A DNA stretch of 64,000 bases from Halobellus litoreus (GTDB lineage: Archaea; Halobacteriota; Halobacteria; Halobacteriales; Haloferacaceae). Where the stretch lies: positions 310,001 to 374,000 of the forward strand of contig NZ_JANHAW010000003.1 of the NCBI RefSeq assembly GCF_024464595.1, given 5' to 3'. Position numbers and translations under genes: made by a program. The first letter of the stretch is position 1. Every line of letters starts with the position of its first letter. A model generated the notes under the pieces. The model was given only the letters and a program-made list of their open reading frames with translations, did no database searches and was not told the origin of the DNA. Of this stretch, positions 26,274 to 35,732 are shown in pieces.

Positions 26274-26720
26274 ATGGCCAACCCGAGAAATCCGTTTCGC
26301 GAACTGGACCGGCTGTTCGAACAGATGCAGGAGAACGTCGGGGAAGCGAGTCGCTGGTGGGAGTCGGAGCCGTTCGCCCGGACGGAGCGCGACTCGGCGT
26401 CGATGCGCGTCGACCTCAGAGACGCCGGCGACGAACTCGTCCTGACCGCGGAGTTGCCCGGGTTCGAGAAAGACGACATCGACGTGCACCTCACCGACCA
26501 ATCGCTCGAAATCGACGCCGAACACCGCGAGGAAGTCGAAGCGAGCGACGACGAATACATCCGTCGCGAGCGTTACCGGGCGTCGATGAGCCGATCGATT
26601 CCGCTCCCGGAGGCGGTGATGGCCGAAGACGTCACGGCCTCCTACGGCAACGGCGTCCTGACAGTGACGATGCCGAAGAGCGAACCGGAGTCCGAAGGGA
26701 TCGAGATCGACGTAGACTGA
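26274..26720 (+). CDS. Small heat shock protein, Hsp20/alpha-crystallin family
   Basis: A 148-residue holdase chaperone that binds unfolding proteins without ATP. The N-terminal amphipathic region FRELDRLFEQMQENV precedes the alpha-crystallin domain (about residues 43-135). That domain has the markers ELPGFEKDDIDVHL, a central loop and the NGVLTVTMPK strand just before the C terminus. The usual C-terminal IxI motif appears as IEI (GIEIDVD). The promoter carries a perfect 8-bp inverted repeat around its TATA element, suggesting heat-relieved repression. Confidence 0.95.
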   Translation: MANPRNPFRELDRLFEQMQENVGEASRWWESEPFARTERDSASMRVDLRDAGDELVLTAELPGFEKDDIDVHLTDQSLEIDAEHREEVEASDDEYIRRERYRASMSRSIPLPEAVMAEDVTASYGNGVLTVTMPKSEPESEGIEIDVD

Positions 26721-26854
26721 GTGCACCGACCGTCTCGGGCCGTTGGTCGGATCTCCTCGGGGCCGAGGGGGCGAACCGACTGACAGCCGGTGGCGGCGGG
26801 TCCGCGACTGTCGTCCGCAAGAACAGTTATGTATTTCTACCCCAATTCTCCGCT

Positions 26855-27073
26855 ATGGAGCAGAATGTCGGCCGAACCGACGGAATCGCACGGGTCGCGA
26901 TCGGAGCGATCGCCGGAGTGATCTCGCTCGCCATACTGGGCAACGCCGTGTCCGGACCGGCCATCCTCTCGCCGATACTCGGGATCGTTTCGATTATGAT
27001 GCTCGCGACCGGCGCGACGGGACGCTGCGGCGTCTACTCCCTCATCGGCGTGAACACCTGCAAGGCGCGGTAA
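26855..27073 (+). CDS. DUF2892 (YgaP-like) inner membrane protein
   Basis: A 72-residue protein with two membrane helices. It matches DUF2892: MEQNVGRTDGIARVAIGAI, a helix pair and a C-terminal GRCGVYSLIGVNTC. The two Cys residues (in GRCGVY and NTCKAR) are conserved in this family. DUF2892 segments also form the membrane part of rhodaneses such as YgaP. A GTTATGTATTT element (about 26826-26836) lies 26 nt before the ATG. No rhodanese is adjacent; the nearest in the window is at 34.0 kb. Confidence 0.82.
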   Translation: MEQNVGRTDGIARVAIGAIAGVISLAILGNAVSGPAILSPILGIVSIMMLATGATGRCGVYSLIGVNTCKAR

Positions 27074-27136
27074 CCGCCGCGAGCGACCACCCAGAAGGGA
27101 CTCGCGTCGCTAGCGGCGGGTTCCGTTCGAGGGTGT

Positions 27137-27179
27137 AGTGAATGCAATGAACATAATTAGTGAATGTAACTGGTGAATA
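27137..27179. repeat. Short AT-rich direct repeats (TGAAT units)
   Basis: AGTGAATG at 27137 and 27159 and GGTGAATA at 27172 sit in an AT-rich patch within the 261-bp gap before the HEAT-repeat gene. Spacing is uneven (22 and 13 nt). They may be a regulator site, but the nearest start codon is about 155 nt away. Confidence 0.3.
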
Positions 27180-27334
27180 TGATTGCTGGCGAGAAACGAG
27201 TCCGTCATCGGAAGGTGGACTGATCGCACCTGGACACTCGGGTCCGTGGCGGTCACGACCGCGGTCTGAGCCGCGACCGTGGACCGGTGGCCTTCGGAGG
27301 TACAACTAAACGCCCGTCGCGTCTCACAGCACGT

Positions 27335-28231
27335 ATGACCGACGCGGAACGAGCCGCGCGACTCCGCGACGCCGCCCGCCGAGCACCGGCGACCGTCGAC
27401 CTGGAGGAACTGGGACCGCATCTGGCGGCCGATTCGATCGAAGCACGGGCGCGCGCCTTGGAGACCCTCGGCCGGTTGGCGCTCGCGGGGCGAGACGTCG
27501 AGTCGTACGCGGATCGACTCGATCGATGCTACGGCGACCGCGACCTCTTGGACGCCCCCGTGCGGCTGTCGACCGAACGGGACTCCGAGGCGTGGGTCCA
27601 ACCGCGCGCGCTGGCGTTCGCCGTGGCGGCGCTCGCTCTGACCGGGGCGGTCGACCGCGGCGACGCCATCCGTTCGGCCGTGAACGCCTACGAGAACCAG
27701 CATCCGGAGTTCGACGCGGAGATGCGAACGAACACGGCGATACGGGAGGTCGGCTGGGGATTCGCATCGGTTGTGATCTTCACCGACGGCTACGTGGACG
27801 TCATCCTGAGCCTCGTCGACCGCGACGACGACACGGTCCGCCGGGTCGGCGCGTCAGCGCTGTCGGACGTCGCAGAGGAGTACGCGCCGATCAGAGACGA
27901 GTACCCCGACGAGACGCCCCGACTCGTCGCCGACGCCGCCGAGCGACTCGCGACAGATTCGCATCCGAGGGTCAGATACCACGCGGCGTTTGCGCTCACT
28001 GAGTACGCGATGGACCGGCCGGAACTCGTCCGTCCGCGCGCGGACGTGCTTTCGGCGGCACTCCGAGACGAGGCCGCACTCGTGCGGAAAGAGGCAGCGG
28101 CGACGCTGGGATTCGTCGGCGCCGCCGACGCGGTGCCCGCGCTGCGGGATTTGGCCGAAACAGACCCCGACGAACGGGTCCGAGAGGCGGCAGCCGACGC
28201 CAGAGAGTCCCTGGAGAGCGAGCGCGAGTGA
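27335..28231 (+). CDS. HEAT-repeat protein
   Basis: A 298-residue, fully helical, acidic protein. The C-terminal third has two clear HEAT/PBS-lyase-type repeats (RVRYHAAFALTEYA near residue 210 and LVRKEAAATLGFVGAADAVPALRDLA near 250, then ERVREAAADARESL). The N-terminal part holds weaker helical repeats. Such repeats form scaffolds for protein binding. An ACTAAAC element about 29 nt before ATG 27335 may be its TATA box. It lies just before the proline biosynthesis operon, but no functional link is visible. Confidence 0.72.
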   Translation: MTDAERAARLRDAARRAPATVDLEELGPHLAADSIEARARALETLGRLALAGRDVESYADRLDRCYGDRDLLDAPVRLSTERDSEAWVQPRALAFAVAALALTGAVDRGDAIRSAVNAYENQHPEFDAEMRTNTAIREVGWGFASVVIFTDGYVDVILSLVDRDDDTVRRVGASALSDVAEEYAPIRDEYPDETPRLVADAAERLATDSHPRVRYHAAFALTEYAMDRPELVRPRADVLSAALRDEAALVRKEAAATLGFVGAADAVPALRDLAETDPDERVREAAADARESLESERE

Positions 28232-28339
28232 CTGCCGGGACGGCAACAGTTCGACCCCGCCAGCGACGCCGAGGTGCCCGGCGATTCCGATCGAAAACCA
28301 AAGTTCGTATATCGGCGGCATCTCGTAGAGGGAGACAAG

Positions 28340-29113
28340 ATGATGGACGTGAGCGTAATCGGCTGTGGAAACATGGGCGGAGCCCTGATCACGGGGCTCT
28401 CCGATGCGGGCGGCTACCGCATCACGGCCTACGACGTGGACCCCGACGCCTTCGAGTCGATCGAGGCGTACGCCGACCGGACGACGACCGACCTCGACGA
28501 CGTCCGAGACTCCGAGGTCGTCGTCCTCGCGGTCAAACCGGACATCGTGCCCCTGGTGCTCGAGGACCTCGACCTCCGGGCGGAGCAAACGCTCGTCACG
28601 ATCGCCGCGGGGGTCTCGACCGACGTCGTCGCGAGCGAGACGGACGCGACGGTCGTTCGGGTGATGCCGAACCTGGCGGCCAGAACCCGTAACATGGCCG
28701 CCGCCGTCGCCTGGGAGGCACCCGACGAGAACGTCGAACGGATGCTCGGTGACCTCGGGGAGTTCGTCGTCATCGACGAGAACCTGATGGACGTCGCCAC
28801 GGCGCTGAACGGTAGCGGCCCCGCCTTCGTGTTCTACCTCGTCGGCGCGATGCAGAAGCGGGCCGTCGAGGAGGGCCTCGACGCCGAGAAAGCGCGCGTC
28901 CTCGCGGCCCAGACGTTCAAGGGGGCCGCCGAGACGATCCTCCGGTCCGAGGAGTCCATCGAGGACCTGATCGACGCCGTCTGCTCCCCGGGCGGGACGA
29001 CGATCGAGGGGATGGACGTGCTGTGGGACAGCGACGTTGAGCAGGAGGTCGGCGACGCCCTGAGCGCCGCGCGGCGACGCTCCGCCGAACTGGCCGAGGA
29101 AGCCGAGAAATGA
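28340..29113 (+). CDS. proC: Pyrroline-5-carboxylate reductase
   Basis: A 257-residue NAD(P)H-dependent enzyme for the last step of proline synthesis. The Rossmann motif [12 protein letters not shown] is near residue 5, VKPDIV is near 68, MPNLAA near 109 and ALNGSGPAF near 153. The C-terminal signature [14 protein letters not shown] is near 215. Two adjacent ATGs (28340, 28343) are possible starts. A CGTATAT element at about 28306-28312 lies 31 nt upstream. Its stop overlaps the proB start (ATGA), and the order proC-proB-proA gives the full glutamate-to-proline route. Confidence 0.96.
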   Translation: MMDVSVIGCGNMGGALITGLSDAGGYRITAYDVDPDAFESIEAYADRTTTDLDDVRDSEVVVLAVKPDIVPLVLEDLDLRAEQTLVTIAAGVSTDVVASETDATVVRVMPNLAARTRNMAAAVAWEAPDENVERMLGDLGEFVVIDENLMDVATALNGSGPAFVFYLVGAMQKRAVEEGLDAEKARVLAAQTFKGAAETILRSEESIEDLIDAVCSPGGTTIEGMDVLWDSDVEQEVGDALSAARRRSAELAEEAEK

Positions 29114-29940
29114 GCGGCGTCGTCGCCGCGGCGGAGGTCGACGAGGCCCGGAAACTGGCCGCGGAGGCCGGACGCGTCGTCGTCAAGGCCGGTACCAACT
29201 CGCTCACCGACGAGGAGTCGAACCTCGACGACGACAAGCTCGACAAACTCGTCGACGACGTGGCCGACCTCGTCGAGCGCGACAAGGAGGTCATCCTGGT
29301 CTCCTCGGGCGCGATCGGCGCGGGGAAGGGCCGGATCGGGTTCAAGCCCGACGACACCGTCGAGGAGTCCCAGGCGGTCTCGACGATCGGGCAGAGCCAC
29401 CTGATGCGCCGCTACACCGAGAGCTTCGAGCGCTACGGCCTCACGGTCGCGCAGATCCTCGTGACCGACCACGACCTCGGGGATACCGACCGTTTCACGA
29501 ACTTCAAGAACACGATCGAGACGCTGCTCGAGTGGGGCGTCGTCCCCATCGTCAACGAGAACGACGCCGTCGCGACCGAGGAGATCCGCATCGGCGACAA
29601 CGACATGATCTCCTCGTCGATCGCGATCGGCGTCGACGCCGATCTGCTGGTCACGCTCACGGACGTCGGCGGCGTCTACACCGGAAACCCGAAGGAGGAC
29701 GCCGACGCCGAACTGATCGAGGCGGTCGGCCGGAACTACGACGAGGTCGAGCGGATCATCGACGCGACGGCGAGCGGCTCCTTCGGCGGCATCCGAACGA
29801 AAGTGCAGGGCGCCCGACGGGTGAGCGAGCACGGGCGGCCGGCGATCATCGCCCGCTCGACGGAGCCCGACGTCCTCGAGAAGATCGCCACCGAACAGCC
29901 CGTCGGAACCATCTTCGTCCCGATCAACGACCACCAATGA
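29110..29940 (+). CDS. proB: Glutamate 5-kinase, without PUA domain
   Basis: A 276-residue amino-acid-kinase-fold enzyme that phosphorylates the gamma-carboxyl group of glutamate. The N-terminal [11 protein letters not shown] and [12 protein letters not shown] motifs, then [18 protein letters not shown] and [12 protein letters not shown], form the glutamate and ATP sites. Bacterial ProB usually has a C-terminal PUA domain (about 100 residues more); it is absent here. The gene overlaps proC upstream and proA downstream by 4 bp each, so all three are translationally coupled. Confidence 0.95.
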   Translation: MSGVVAAAEVDEARKLAAEAGRVVVKAGTNSLTDEESNLDDDKLDKLVDDVADLVERDKEVILVSSGAIGAGKGRIGFKPDDTVEESQAVSTIGQSHLMRRYTESFERYGLTVAQILVTDHDLGDTDRFTNFKNTIETLLEWGVVPIVNENDAVATEEIRIGDNDMISSSIAIGVDADLLVTLTDVGGVYTGNPKEDADAELIEAVGRNYDEVERIIDATASGSFGGIRTKVQGARRVSEHGRPAIIARSTEPDVLEKIATEQPVGTIFVPINDHQ

Positions 29941-31286
29941 CCGAAGACACCACGACGGCCGAGAAGTCGGCCGACACGAAAGTGACGGAAGCACAGTCCG
30001 CAGCGCTGGCGCTGGCGAACCTCTCGGAATCGGCTAGAAACGAGGCCCTGCACGCCATCGCCGACGGCATCGAGGCGAGGAGTGAAGAGATCCTCGAGGC
30101 CAACGCGAAAGACGTCGAGGCGGGCGAAGAGATGCTCGAAGCCGGCGAGTACACGCAGGCGTTCGTCGACCGGCTGAAGCTCTCGGAGTCGAAACTGGAG
30201 AGCATCGCAGCGATGGTTCGGAGCGTCGCCGGACAGGAGGACCCCCTCGGCCGGACGCTCGAAGCGCGACGGCTCGACGAGGACCTCGAACTGTACAAAG
30301 TCGCGGTGCCGATCGGCGTGCTGGGAACCGTCTTCGAATCCCGGCCGGACGCGCTGGTGCAGATCGCCGCGCTCAGCCTCAAGTCCGGCAACGCCGTCGT
30401 CCTCAAGGGCGGCAGCGAGGCGGCGCACTCGAACCGGATCCTCTACGAGGTGATCCGAGAGGCGACAGCGGACGTCCCCGACGGATGGGCACAACTCATC
30501 GAGGCCCGCGAGGACGTCGCGACGCTCTTAGAACGGGACGACGCCGTCGACCTCCTCATGCCGCGCGGCAGTTCGGAGTTCGTCAGCTACGTCGAGGACA
30601 ACACGAAGATCCCGGTGCTCGGCCACACCGAGGGCATCTGCCACGTCTACGCCGACGAGGACGCGGACCTCTCGATGGCCGCCGACGTCGCCTTCGACGC
30701 GAAGGTGCAGTACCCCGCCGTCTGCAACGCCGTCGAGACGCTGCTGGTCCACGAGTCGGTCGCCGCGGACCTGCTGCCCGACCTGGCCGCCCGCTACCGC
30801 GAGGCGGACGTCGAACTCCGCGGCGACGAGCGCGCTCGCGACATCGTCGAGATGAACGCCGCGAGCGAGGCGGACTGGTCGACCGAGTACGGCGATCTGA
30901 TCCTCGCGGTGAAGATCGTCGACTCCCTCGAAGACGCCATCGACCACGTCAACACCTACGGCTCGAAGCACACCGAATCGATCGTCACCGAGACCGCCGA
31001 CCACGCGGAGCGATTTATGCGGCAGATCGACGCCGCGAGCGTGTTCCACAACGCGTCGACGCGCTTCGCCGACGGCTACCGCTTCGGCCTGGGCGCGGAG
31101 GTCGGAATCAGCACGGGCAAGACCCACGCCCGCGGTCCGGTCGGGCTAGAGGGCCTGACGACGTACAAGTACCACCTGGAAGGCGACGGCCAACTCGTCG
31201 CGACCTACGCCGGCGAGGGCGCGAAACCGTTCCTGCACGAGGACTTCGCGGGCGAGTGGTCGCCCGGACGGCTCTCGACGGAGTGA
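29937..31286 (+). CDS. proA: Glutamate-5-semialdehyde dehydrogenase
   Basis: A 449-residue NADPH-dependent enzyme that reduces glutamyl-5-phosphate to the semialdehyde. [20 protein letters not shown] and [13 protein letters not shown] are near residues 121 and 152. The catalytic Cys is in [15 protein letters not shown], and [20 protein letters not shown] lies near the C terminus; all are typical of ProA. The N-terminal ~20 residues are Thr/Lys-rich and vary in haloarchaea. Its ATG overlaps the proB stop. It completes the three-gene proline operon. Confidence 0.96.
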   Translation: MTEDTTTAEKSADTKVTEAQSAALALANLSESARNEALHAIADGIEARSEEILEANAKDVEAGEEMLEAGEYTQAFVDRLKLSESKLESIAAMVRSVAGQEDPLGRTLEARRLDEDLELYKVAVPIGVLGTVFESRPDALVQIAALSLKSGNAVVLKGGSEAAHSNRILYEVIREATADVPDGWAQLIEAREDVATLLERDDAVDLLMPRGSSEFVSYVEDNTKIPVLGHTEGICHVYADEDADLSMAADVAFDAKVQYPAVCNAVETLLVHESVAADLLPDLAARYREADVELRGDERARDIVEMNAASEADWSTEYGDLILAVKIVDSLEDAIDHVNTYGSKHTESIVTETADHAERFMRQIDAASVFHNASTRFADGYRFGLGAEVGISTGKTHARGPVGLEGLTTYKYHLEGDGQLVATYAGEGAKPFLHEDFAGEWSPGRLSTE

Positions 31287-31427
31287 CGGAGTCGCGCCGA
31301 CCGCATCGGCGGTGATTCGTTCCACTCTCCGACGAACGGCCGCATTTAATCCGTTTTACTCAACGATTGAACGTAATTTTCCGTAGCTTACGAAGAGTAT
31401 AAACAGATCAACCGTGATCTGCGTCCC

Positions 31428-32477
31428 GTGGAAGACGCATCGGACGCGGGGACGGACGGAGACCACCCCTACGAACATCTCGTCGAGCACGTCCAGGACG
31501 CGGTCGTCGAATTCGAGCTGATCGAGGGGACGCCCGTGGTCCGCGGCGTCAATCGAGCGTTCGTCGACGTCTTCGGGTACGAGGCCGGCACGGTCCGTGG
31601 CGAACCGCTCAACGACCTGATCGTCCCCGAGTGGCTCGTCGAGGAGGCGAAACAGCTCGACCAACAGACGGGGACCGGTGCGATCAACTACCAACGCGTG
31701 AAGCGGGAGACGGCGACGGGGCTTCGGGAGTTTCTCTACCGGGGCATCCCCTACGAGCGCGAGGATCGGGACGTCGACGGATTCGCCGTCTACACCGACA
31801 TCACGGACCTCATACGGCAGCAACACCGCCTCCAGGTACTGAACAGAGTGCTGCGACACAACCTCCGGAACGAAGCGAACCTCATCAGCGGTCACACGGC
31901 CCGACTCCTCGATCAGTTTCCCGGGGACTCGGGGGACGCTATCGGGGCGGCGGCGACCATCGAACGCGCCGCGGCAGACCTCGAGTCGCTGGCGCGGGAA
32001 GCCGGGGAGATCGGCGCGGTCCTCTCGTCGTCGTCGCAGGTCGACGTCGTCGATAGCGTCCCGCTCGTCCACGGCGTCGTCGAAGCGCACAGACGAGAGT
32101 CTCCGCGGGCCGAGATACGGGGCGAGTTCCCCGACGAGATGGTGGTTCGGGGCAACGGCCACCTCCGCTCGGCGATCAACAGCCTGGTGGAGAACGCGAT
32201 CGAACACAATCCCACCGAAGAGCCGTTCGTCCGCGTGTCGATCCGCCCTCTCGACCCCGGATGGGCGGCCATCCGGGTCGACGACGACGGGCCACGGATC
32301 CCCGCCGACGAGCGCGACATCCTCACCGGCGACCTGGAGGCAACCCAGACGCAACACGGGAGCGGGCTGGGGCTGTGGTTGGCCAAGTGGACCGCCGAGA
32401 GTTACGGCGGTGAGTTGCGGTTCGCGGAGAGCGCCTACGGCGGCAACAGCGTCAGCCTCCGACTGCCGCGGCCCTGA
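31428..32477 (+). CDS. PAS-domain histidine kinase
   Basis: A 349-residue cytoplasmic kinase with one PAS domain (about residues 14-125, VNRAFVDVFGYEAGTVRGEPL). It is followed by the haloarchaeal-type H-box LNRVLRHNLRNE near residue 140. The HATPase domain has SLVENAIEHN, VDDDGPRIP and GSGLGLWLAKW. The start is a GTG, supported by GAGTATAAAC about 27 nt upstream, which suggests a leaderless message. No partner response regulator or output domain is adjacent. The signal is unknown. Confidence 0.9.
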   Translation: MEDASDAGTDGDHPYEHLVEHVQDAVVEFELIEGTPVVRGVNRAFVDVFGYEAGTVRGEPLNDLIVPEWLVEEAKQLDQQTGTGAINYQRVKRETATGLREFLYRGIPYEREDRDVDGFAVYTDITDLIRQQHRLQVLNRVLRHNLRNEANLISGHTARLLDQFPGDSGDAIGAAATIERAAADLESLAREAGEIGAVLSSSSQVDVVDSVPLVHGVVEAHRRESPRAEIRGEFPDEMVVRGNGHLRSAINSLVENAIEHNPTEEPFVRVSIRPLDPGWAAIRVDDDGPRIPADERDILTGDLEATQTQHGSGLGLWLAKWTAESYGGELRFAESAYGGNSVSLRLPRP

Positions 32478-32528
32478 CTCCTTCGCAGCCGCGACGGAAT
32501 CTGATCGGTCGATCCGCTCGCCCGTTCC

Positions 32529-33077
32529 TCAGTCGGACGTCGTAGACTGCCGATCGGTCAGTTCAGCGAACTTCTCGCGGACTTTCTCGACTTTCGGCCG
32601 GGCGTGCATCCGGCAGTACGCGTCCGAGGGATTCTTCTCGAAGTAGTCCTGGTGGTACTCCTCGGCGGGCCAGAACCGCTGCAGTTCCACGATCTCGGTG
32701 ACGATTTCGTCGTCGTACTCGCCGTCCAGCGCCTCGACGTACGCCTCCGCCTGTCGTTTCTGCTCGTCGTCGTCATACAGTACGATCGAGCGGTACTGCG
32801 AGCCGACGTCGGGACCCTGTCTGTTCAACTGCGTCGGGTCGTGCGTCGCGAAGAACACCTCCAGGAGGTCGGGGTAGTCGATCACGGCCGGATCGTACTC
32901 GACTTGTACGACCTCCGCGTGACCGGTGGATCCGGAGCAGACCTCTCGGTAGGTCGGGTTTTCCGTGTCGCCGCCGGCGTACCCCGACGTGACCGACTCG
33001 ACGCCGGCGAGTTCCTTCATCGCCGCCTCGGTACACCAGAAGCACCCGCCGCCGAACGTGGCCGTTTCGGTCGTCAT
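32529..33077 (-). CDS. msrA: Peptide methionine sulfoxide reductase A
   Basis: A 182-residue enzyme that reduces the S-epimer of methionine sulfoxide in proteins. The active-site motif GGGCFWCTEA (residues 9-18) with catalytic Cys and the partner GYAGG are present. HAEVVQVEYDP, DPTQLNRQGPDVGSQYRS and the EYHQDY near the C terminus all match the family. MsrB is not adjacent. It converges with the histidine kinase gene. The upstream gap to folA contains a candidate structured RNA. Confidence 0.96.
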   Translation of the reverse strand: MTTETATFGGGCFWCTEAAMKELAGVESVTSGYAGGDTENPTYREVCSGSTGHAEVVQVEYDPAVIDYPDLLEVFFATHDPTQLNRQGPDVGSQYRSIVLYDDDEQKRQAEAYVEALDGEYDDEIVTEIVELQRFWPAEEYHQDYFEKNPSDAYCRMHARPKVEKVREKFAELTDRQSTTSD

Positions 33078-33167
33078 CGGTGACTATTGGGCGTCGAATC
33101 GTATGTAGCTGACGCGCCTCCGGAAGGCCAGCGACGCCGACTGCCGCGGTCCACCAGCGGGCGTCGG

Positions 33168-33285
33168 TTTATATCCCAGGACGGAACCAGGAGGCGTATG
33201 GTCTGAGAGCGACCCCACGTCGGGACGCGGTCGTTCGGCACGTCGACGTGGGGGCAAAGACGGGACCCTCCGACCCGTCGTCTGC
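33168..33285 (+). ncRNA. Candidate structured RNA with strong TATA box
   Basis: TTTATAT (33168-33174) is one of the best TATA boxes in the window, yet the first ATG after it (33198) is followed two codons later by a stop. Where an RNA would continue, two hairpins form. CCCCACGTCG (33213-33222) pairs perfectly with CGACGTGGGG (33244-33253), and GACGGG (33259-33264) pairs with CCCGTC (33274-33279). The 279-bp gap has no gene on either strand. The right limit is a guess. The stems also form on the minus strand, where they would lie 78-144 nt beyond the folA stop, so a 3-prime structure of folA mRNA is the alternative. Confidence 0.35.
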
Positions 33286-33356
33286 AGGTGCCGACTGCTC
33301 GCCATTTCGACGCTTGGGTCGCGGACGCCACGAACGGCGCGCCAGCGTCTGATCCG

Positions 33357-33842
33357 TCAGGCCGCCGGCAGGCGGACCCACTCCTCCAGCGTGAACCCCT
33401 CCTGCGCTGTGGACGATTCCAGTCGCCACTCTGACTCCTCCCAGGCCGGATAGCGAACGTCGCCCTCGTACTCGCCGGGGACGCGACTCAGCACCATTCG
33501 GTCGACGTGGGGCTGGAACAGTTCGTAGATCGCCGAGCCACCGAGAACGTAGGCGACCTCGGCCCCGAGTGACTCCGCGACGGCGACCCCCGCCGCGACG
33601 TCGCTCGCGTGGAACGCCGTGTCGACGCCGTACTCCCGCTCGGTCCGGCTCAACACGATCTGGTGGCTGCCGGGAAGGTCGCCCCGCATCGAGTCGAACG
33701 TCCGCCGACCGAGGATGACCGGCGCGTCGGCGACCCGGTTCCGGTACTGTCGTTTGTCCGCCGGAATGCTCTCCCAGGGCAGTTCGCCGTCGCGGCCGAT
33801 GACGCCGTTCTCGGCGACGGCGGCGACTGAAACGAGTTCCAT
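33357..33842 (-). CDS. folA: Dihydrofolate reductase
   Basis: A 161-residue NADPH-dependent enzyme that regenerates tetrahydrofolate. [18 protein letters not shown] carries the substrate loop. GRRTFDSM and VYVLGG-type cofactor motifs (here [13 protein letters not shown]) follow, and the acidic surface is typical of halophilic DHFR. Length equals that of the family. ATG 33842 begins the conserved [10 protein letters not shown]; longer in-frame starts lack homologous sequence. Thymidylate synthase, often a neighbour, is not here. Confidence 0.94.
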   Translation of the reverse strand: MELVSVAAVAENGVIGRDGELPWESIPADKRQYRNRVADAPVILGRRTFDSMRGDLPGSHQIVLSRTEREYGVDTAFHASDVAAGVAVAESLGAEVAYVLGGSAIYELFQPHVDRMVLSRVPGEYEGDVRYPAWEESEWRLESSTAQEGFTLEEWVRLPAA

Positions 33843-33984
33843 CACGACCTGATACGCGCGGGAGATACAAAACGGGACCGCCAGTAAGTCCGATCGGATT
33901 CGGGATAGACGGTCGATCCGAACGGGCGCAGGATCGACGGTCGGTCCGAAATGAGTTAGTGCCGTGAGCCGGTATCCCCCAGGG

Positions 33985-34314
33985 ATGACCGTCGACGAGA
34001 TCAGTACCGAGGAACTCAAGCGCAAACTGGACGCGAACGAGCCCGTACAGGTGATCGACATCCGCTCGCCTCCGGCGTTCGCGTCCGGCCACGTCCCCGG
34101 AGCCGAGAACGTCCCGATGCACGAACTGCCGAGCCGCGTCGACGACGTCGAGTGGGCCGAGGAGGTCGTCGTCGCGTGTCCGATCGGTCAGTCGTCGATC
34201 CAGGCCGCCCGGCTCATCGAGAGCTACGAGGGCGTCGGCGAGGGGACGACAGTGAAGAGCATGGCCGGCGGTTATCAGGCGTGGACGTACGACCTCGAAG
34301 TCGACGACGAGTGA
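33985..34314 (+). CDS. Rhodanese-like sulfurtransferase
   Basis: A 109-residue single-domain rhodanese. The N-terminal [21 protein letters not shown] and the active-site loop CPIGQSS near residue 65 supply the catalytic Cys that carries persulfide sulfur. The C-terminal SMAGGYQAW closes the fold. Single-domain rhodaneses pass sulfur to partners or detoxify cyanide; the partner is unknown. It is divergent from folA over 142 bp. ATG 33985 is preferred to a GTG seven codons upstream. Confidence 0.9.
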   Translation: MTVDEISTEELKRKLDANEPVQVIDIRSPPAFASGHVPGAENVPMHELPSRVDDVEWAEEVVVACPIGQSSIQAARLIESYEGVGEGTTVKSMAGGYQAWTYDLEVDDE

Positions 34315-34443
34315 GGCCGGCGATGCGGTCGCCGAGAGCGAGCGCCAGTGACGATTTCCACGCGACCGATCGCTGAGGACACACGGGTGACGGCGACGGC
34401 GGATCGCTGCCTTCTATACCCGGAGCCGACACGTCCCGTACTG

Positions 34444-35682
34444 ATGACAGGTGGACGCGGCGGCGACCAGTCGGGCGGTACCCCGACGGAGGAGTCGAGT
34501 GGACGCGACTGGGAAGTCGTCAGCCTCGTCGCGGGAGCGAGTCTGATCTCGACCGGTCTGGCCGCCTACGAGATCGTCCCCGCGAGCGTGACGCCGCTCA
34601 TCCGCGACTCGCTGGGCGTCGGATCCACGGCCGCGGGGCTCCTCGTCGGCATTATGTTCGGGACGGCCGTCGTCGCGAGCCTCCCCGCGGGAGCGATTCT
34701 CGATCGGACGGACACCAGGCGAGTGATGGCGCTCGCCGTGCTCGCGCTGTTCGTCGCCGGGATCTGGGGGTGGATCGCGGGACGGAACGGGGACTACTGG
34801 TCGGTGATCGCCTCGCGAGCGGTCGGCGGGGTCGCCTACGTCGTGGTCTGGAACGCCGGCATCGACATCGTCAGCCGGGCCGTGACCGCGGCGAACCGAG
34901 CGACGGCAGTCGGAATCTTCACCGCCAGCGGTCCGGTCGGGTTCGCCGTCGGACAGGGAACCGGACCGCTGGTCGCCGCGCGGTTCGGGTGGCCGGCGAT
35001 ATTCCTCGCGTTCACCGGCGTCCCGCTCTTGGGACTCCTGCTCTTTCTGCCGGCGAGCCGGGGGCTGGGCGGAGCCCGCGGCGACGCGCCCTCGCTGGCC
35101 GAGTTCGGGACCGTCCTCGGGAACAGCACCGTCTGGCTCGCGGGAACGCTCGGGTTCCTCAGCTACGCGCTGTATCTGTTCATCAACAGTTGGGGGTCGA
35201 CGTACCTCACCCAGGAGATGGGGCTCTCGCTGGCACTGAGCGGCGTTCTCGTCGCGGTGTTCCCGGCCGTCGGCGTCGTCTCGCGGATCAGCAGCGGCCT
35301 CCTCTCGGACCGCGTCTTCGACGGTCGTCGGCAACCCGTCCTGCTCGGGTCCTTTCTCGTCGCTGCACCGCTGATGCTGGTGTTCACGCGATTCGGATCG
35401 ATCCCGCTGCTCGTCGGAGTGTTGCTTCTCTCGGGGTTCGCGATCCAACTCACGCTCGGGCTCTCGTTCACGTACGTGCGAGAGGTGGTCGAGTCCCACG
35501 TCGCGGCCACGGCCGTGGCGTTTCAGACCAGCGTCGGCCTCGCGGGGGCGTTCCTGTCGCCGATCGCCGGCGGGGCGGTCGTCGACGCCGCCGGCTTCGA
35601 CGTCGCGTTCCTCCTCGTCGGAGCGCTCGCCGTCGGCGGAGTGATACTGGCGTGGCGCGCTCCCGAGCCGACGGCCCGTTGA
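34444..35682 (+). CDS. MFS transporter
   Basis: A 412-residue major facilitator with twelve helices. The conserved loop 2-3 motif reads GAILDRTDTRRVM, and the second half has GLLSDRVFDGRRQPVLLG. The fold and the NxGxxVG-like AVGQGTGP segment are as in sugar-phosphate/organic-acid and drug exporters, but the substrate is open. ATG 34444 is chosen because the in-frame extension upstream (to 34348) looks non-coding. It converges with the D-lactate dehydrogenase gene, so it could carry a related organic acid, though no evidence beyond position supports that. Confidence 0.85.
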   Translation: MTGGRGGDQSGGTPTEESSGRDWEVVSLVAGASLISTGLAAYEIVPASVTPLIRDSLGVGSTAAGLLVGIMFGTAVVASLPAGAILDRTDTRRVMALAVLALFVAGIWGWIAGRNGDYWSVIASRAVGGVAYVVVWNAGIDIVSRAVTAANRATAVGIFTASGPVGFAVGQGTGPLVAARFGWPAIFLAFTGVPLLGLLLFLPASRGLGGARGDAPSLAEFGTVLGNSTVWLAGTLGFLSYALYLFINSWGSTYLTQEMGLSLALSGVLVAVFPAVGVVSRISSGLLSDRVFDGRRQPVLLGSFLVAAPLMLVFTRFGSIPLLVGVLLLSGFAIQLTLGLSFTYVREVVESHVAATAVAFQTSVGLAGAFLSPIAGGAVVDAAGFDVAFLLVGALAVGGVILAWRAPEPTAR

Positions 35683-35732
35683 CGGGGGCCGATGGAACGG
35701 GTGAGAGTGGATACCCAGAATCCGGGCCGGTT

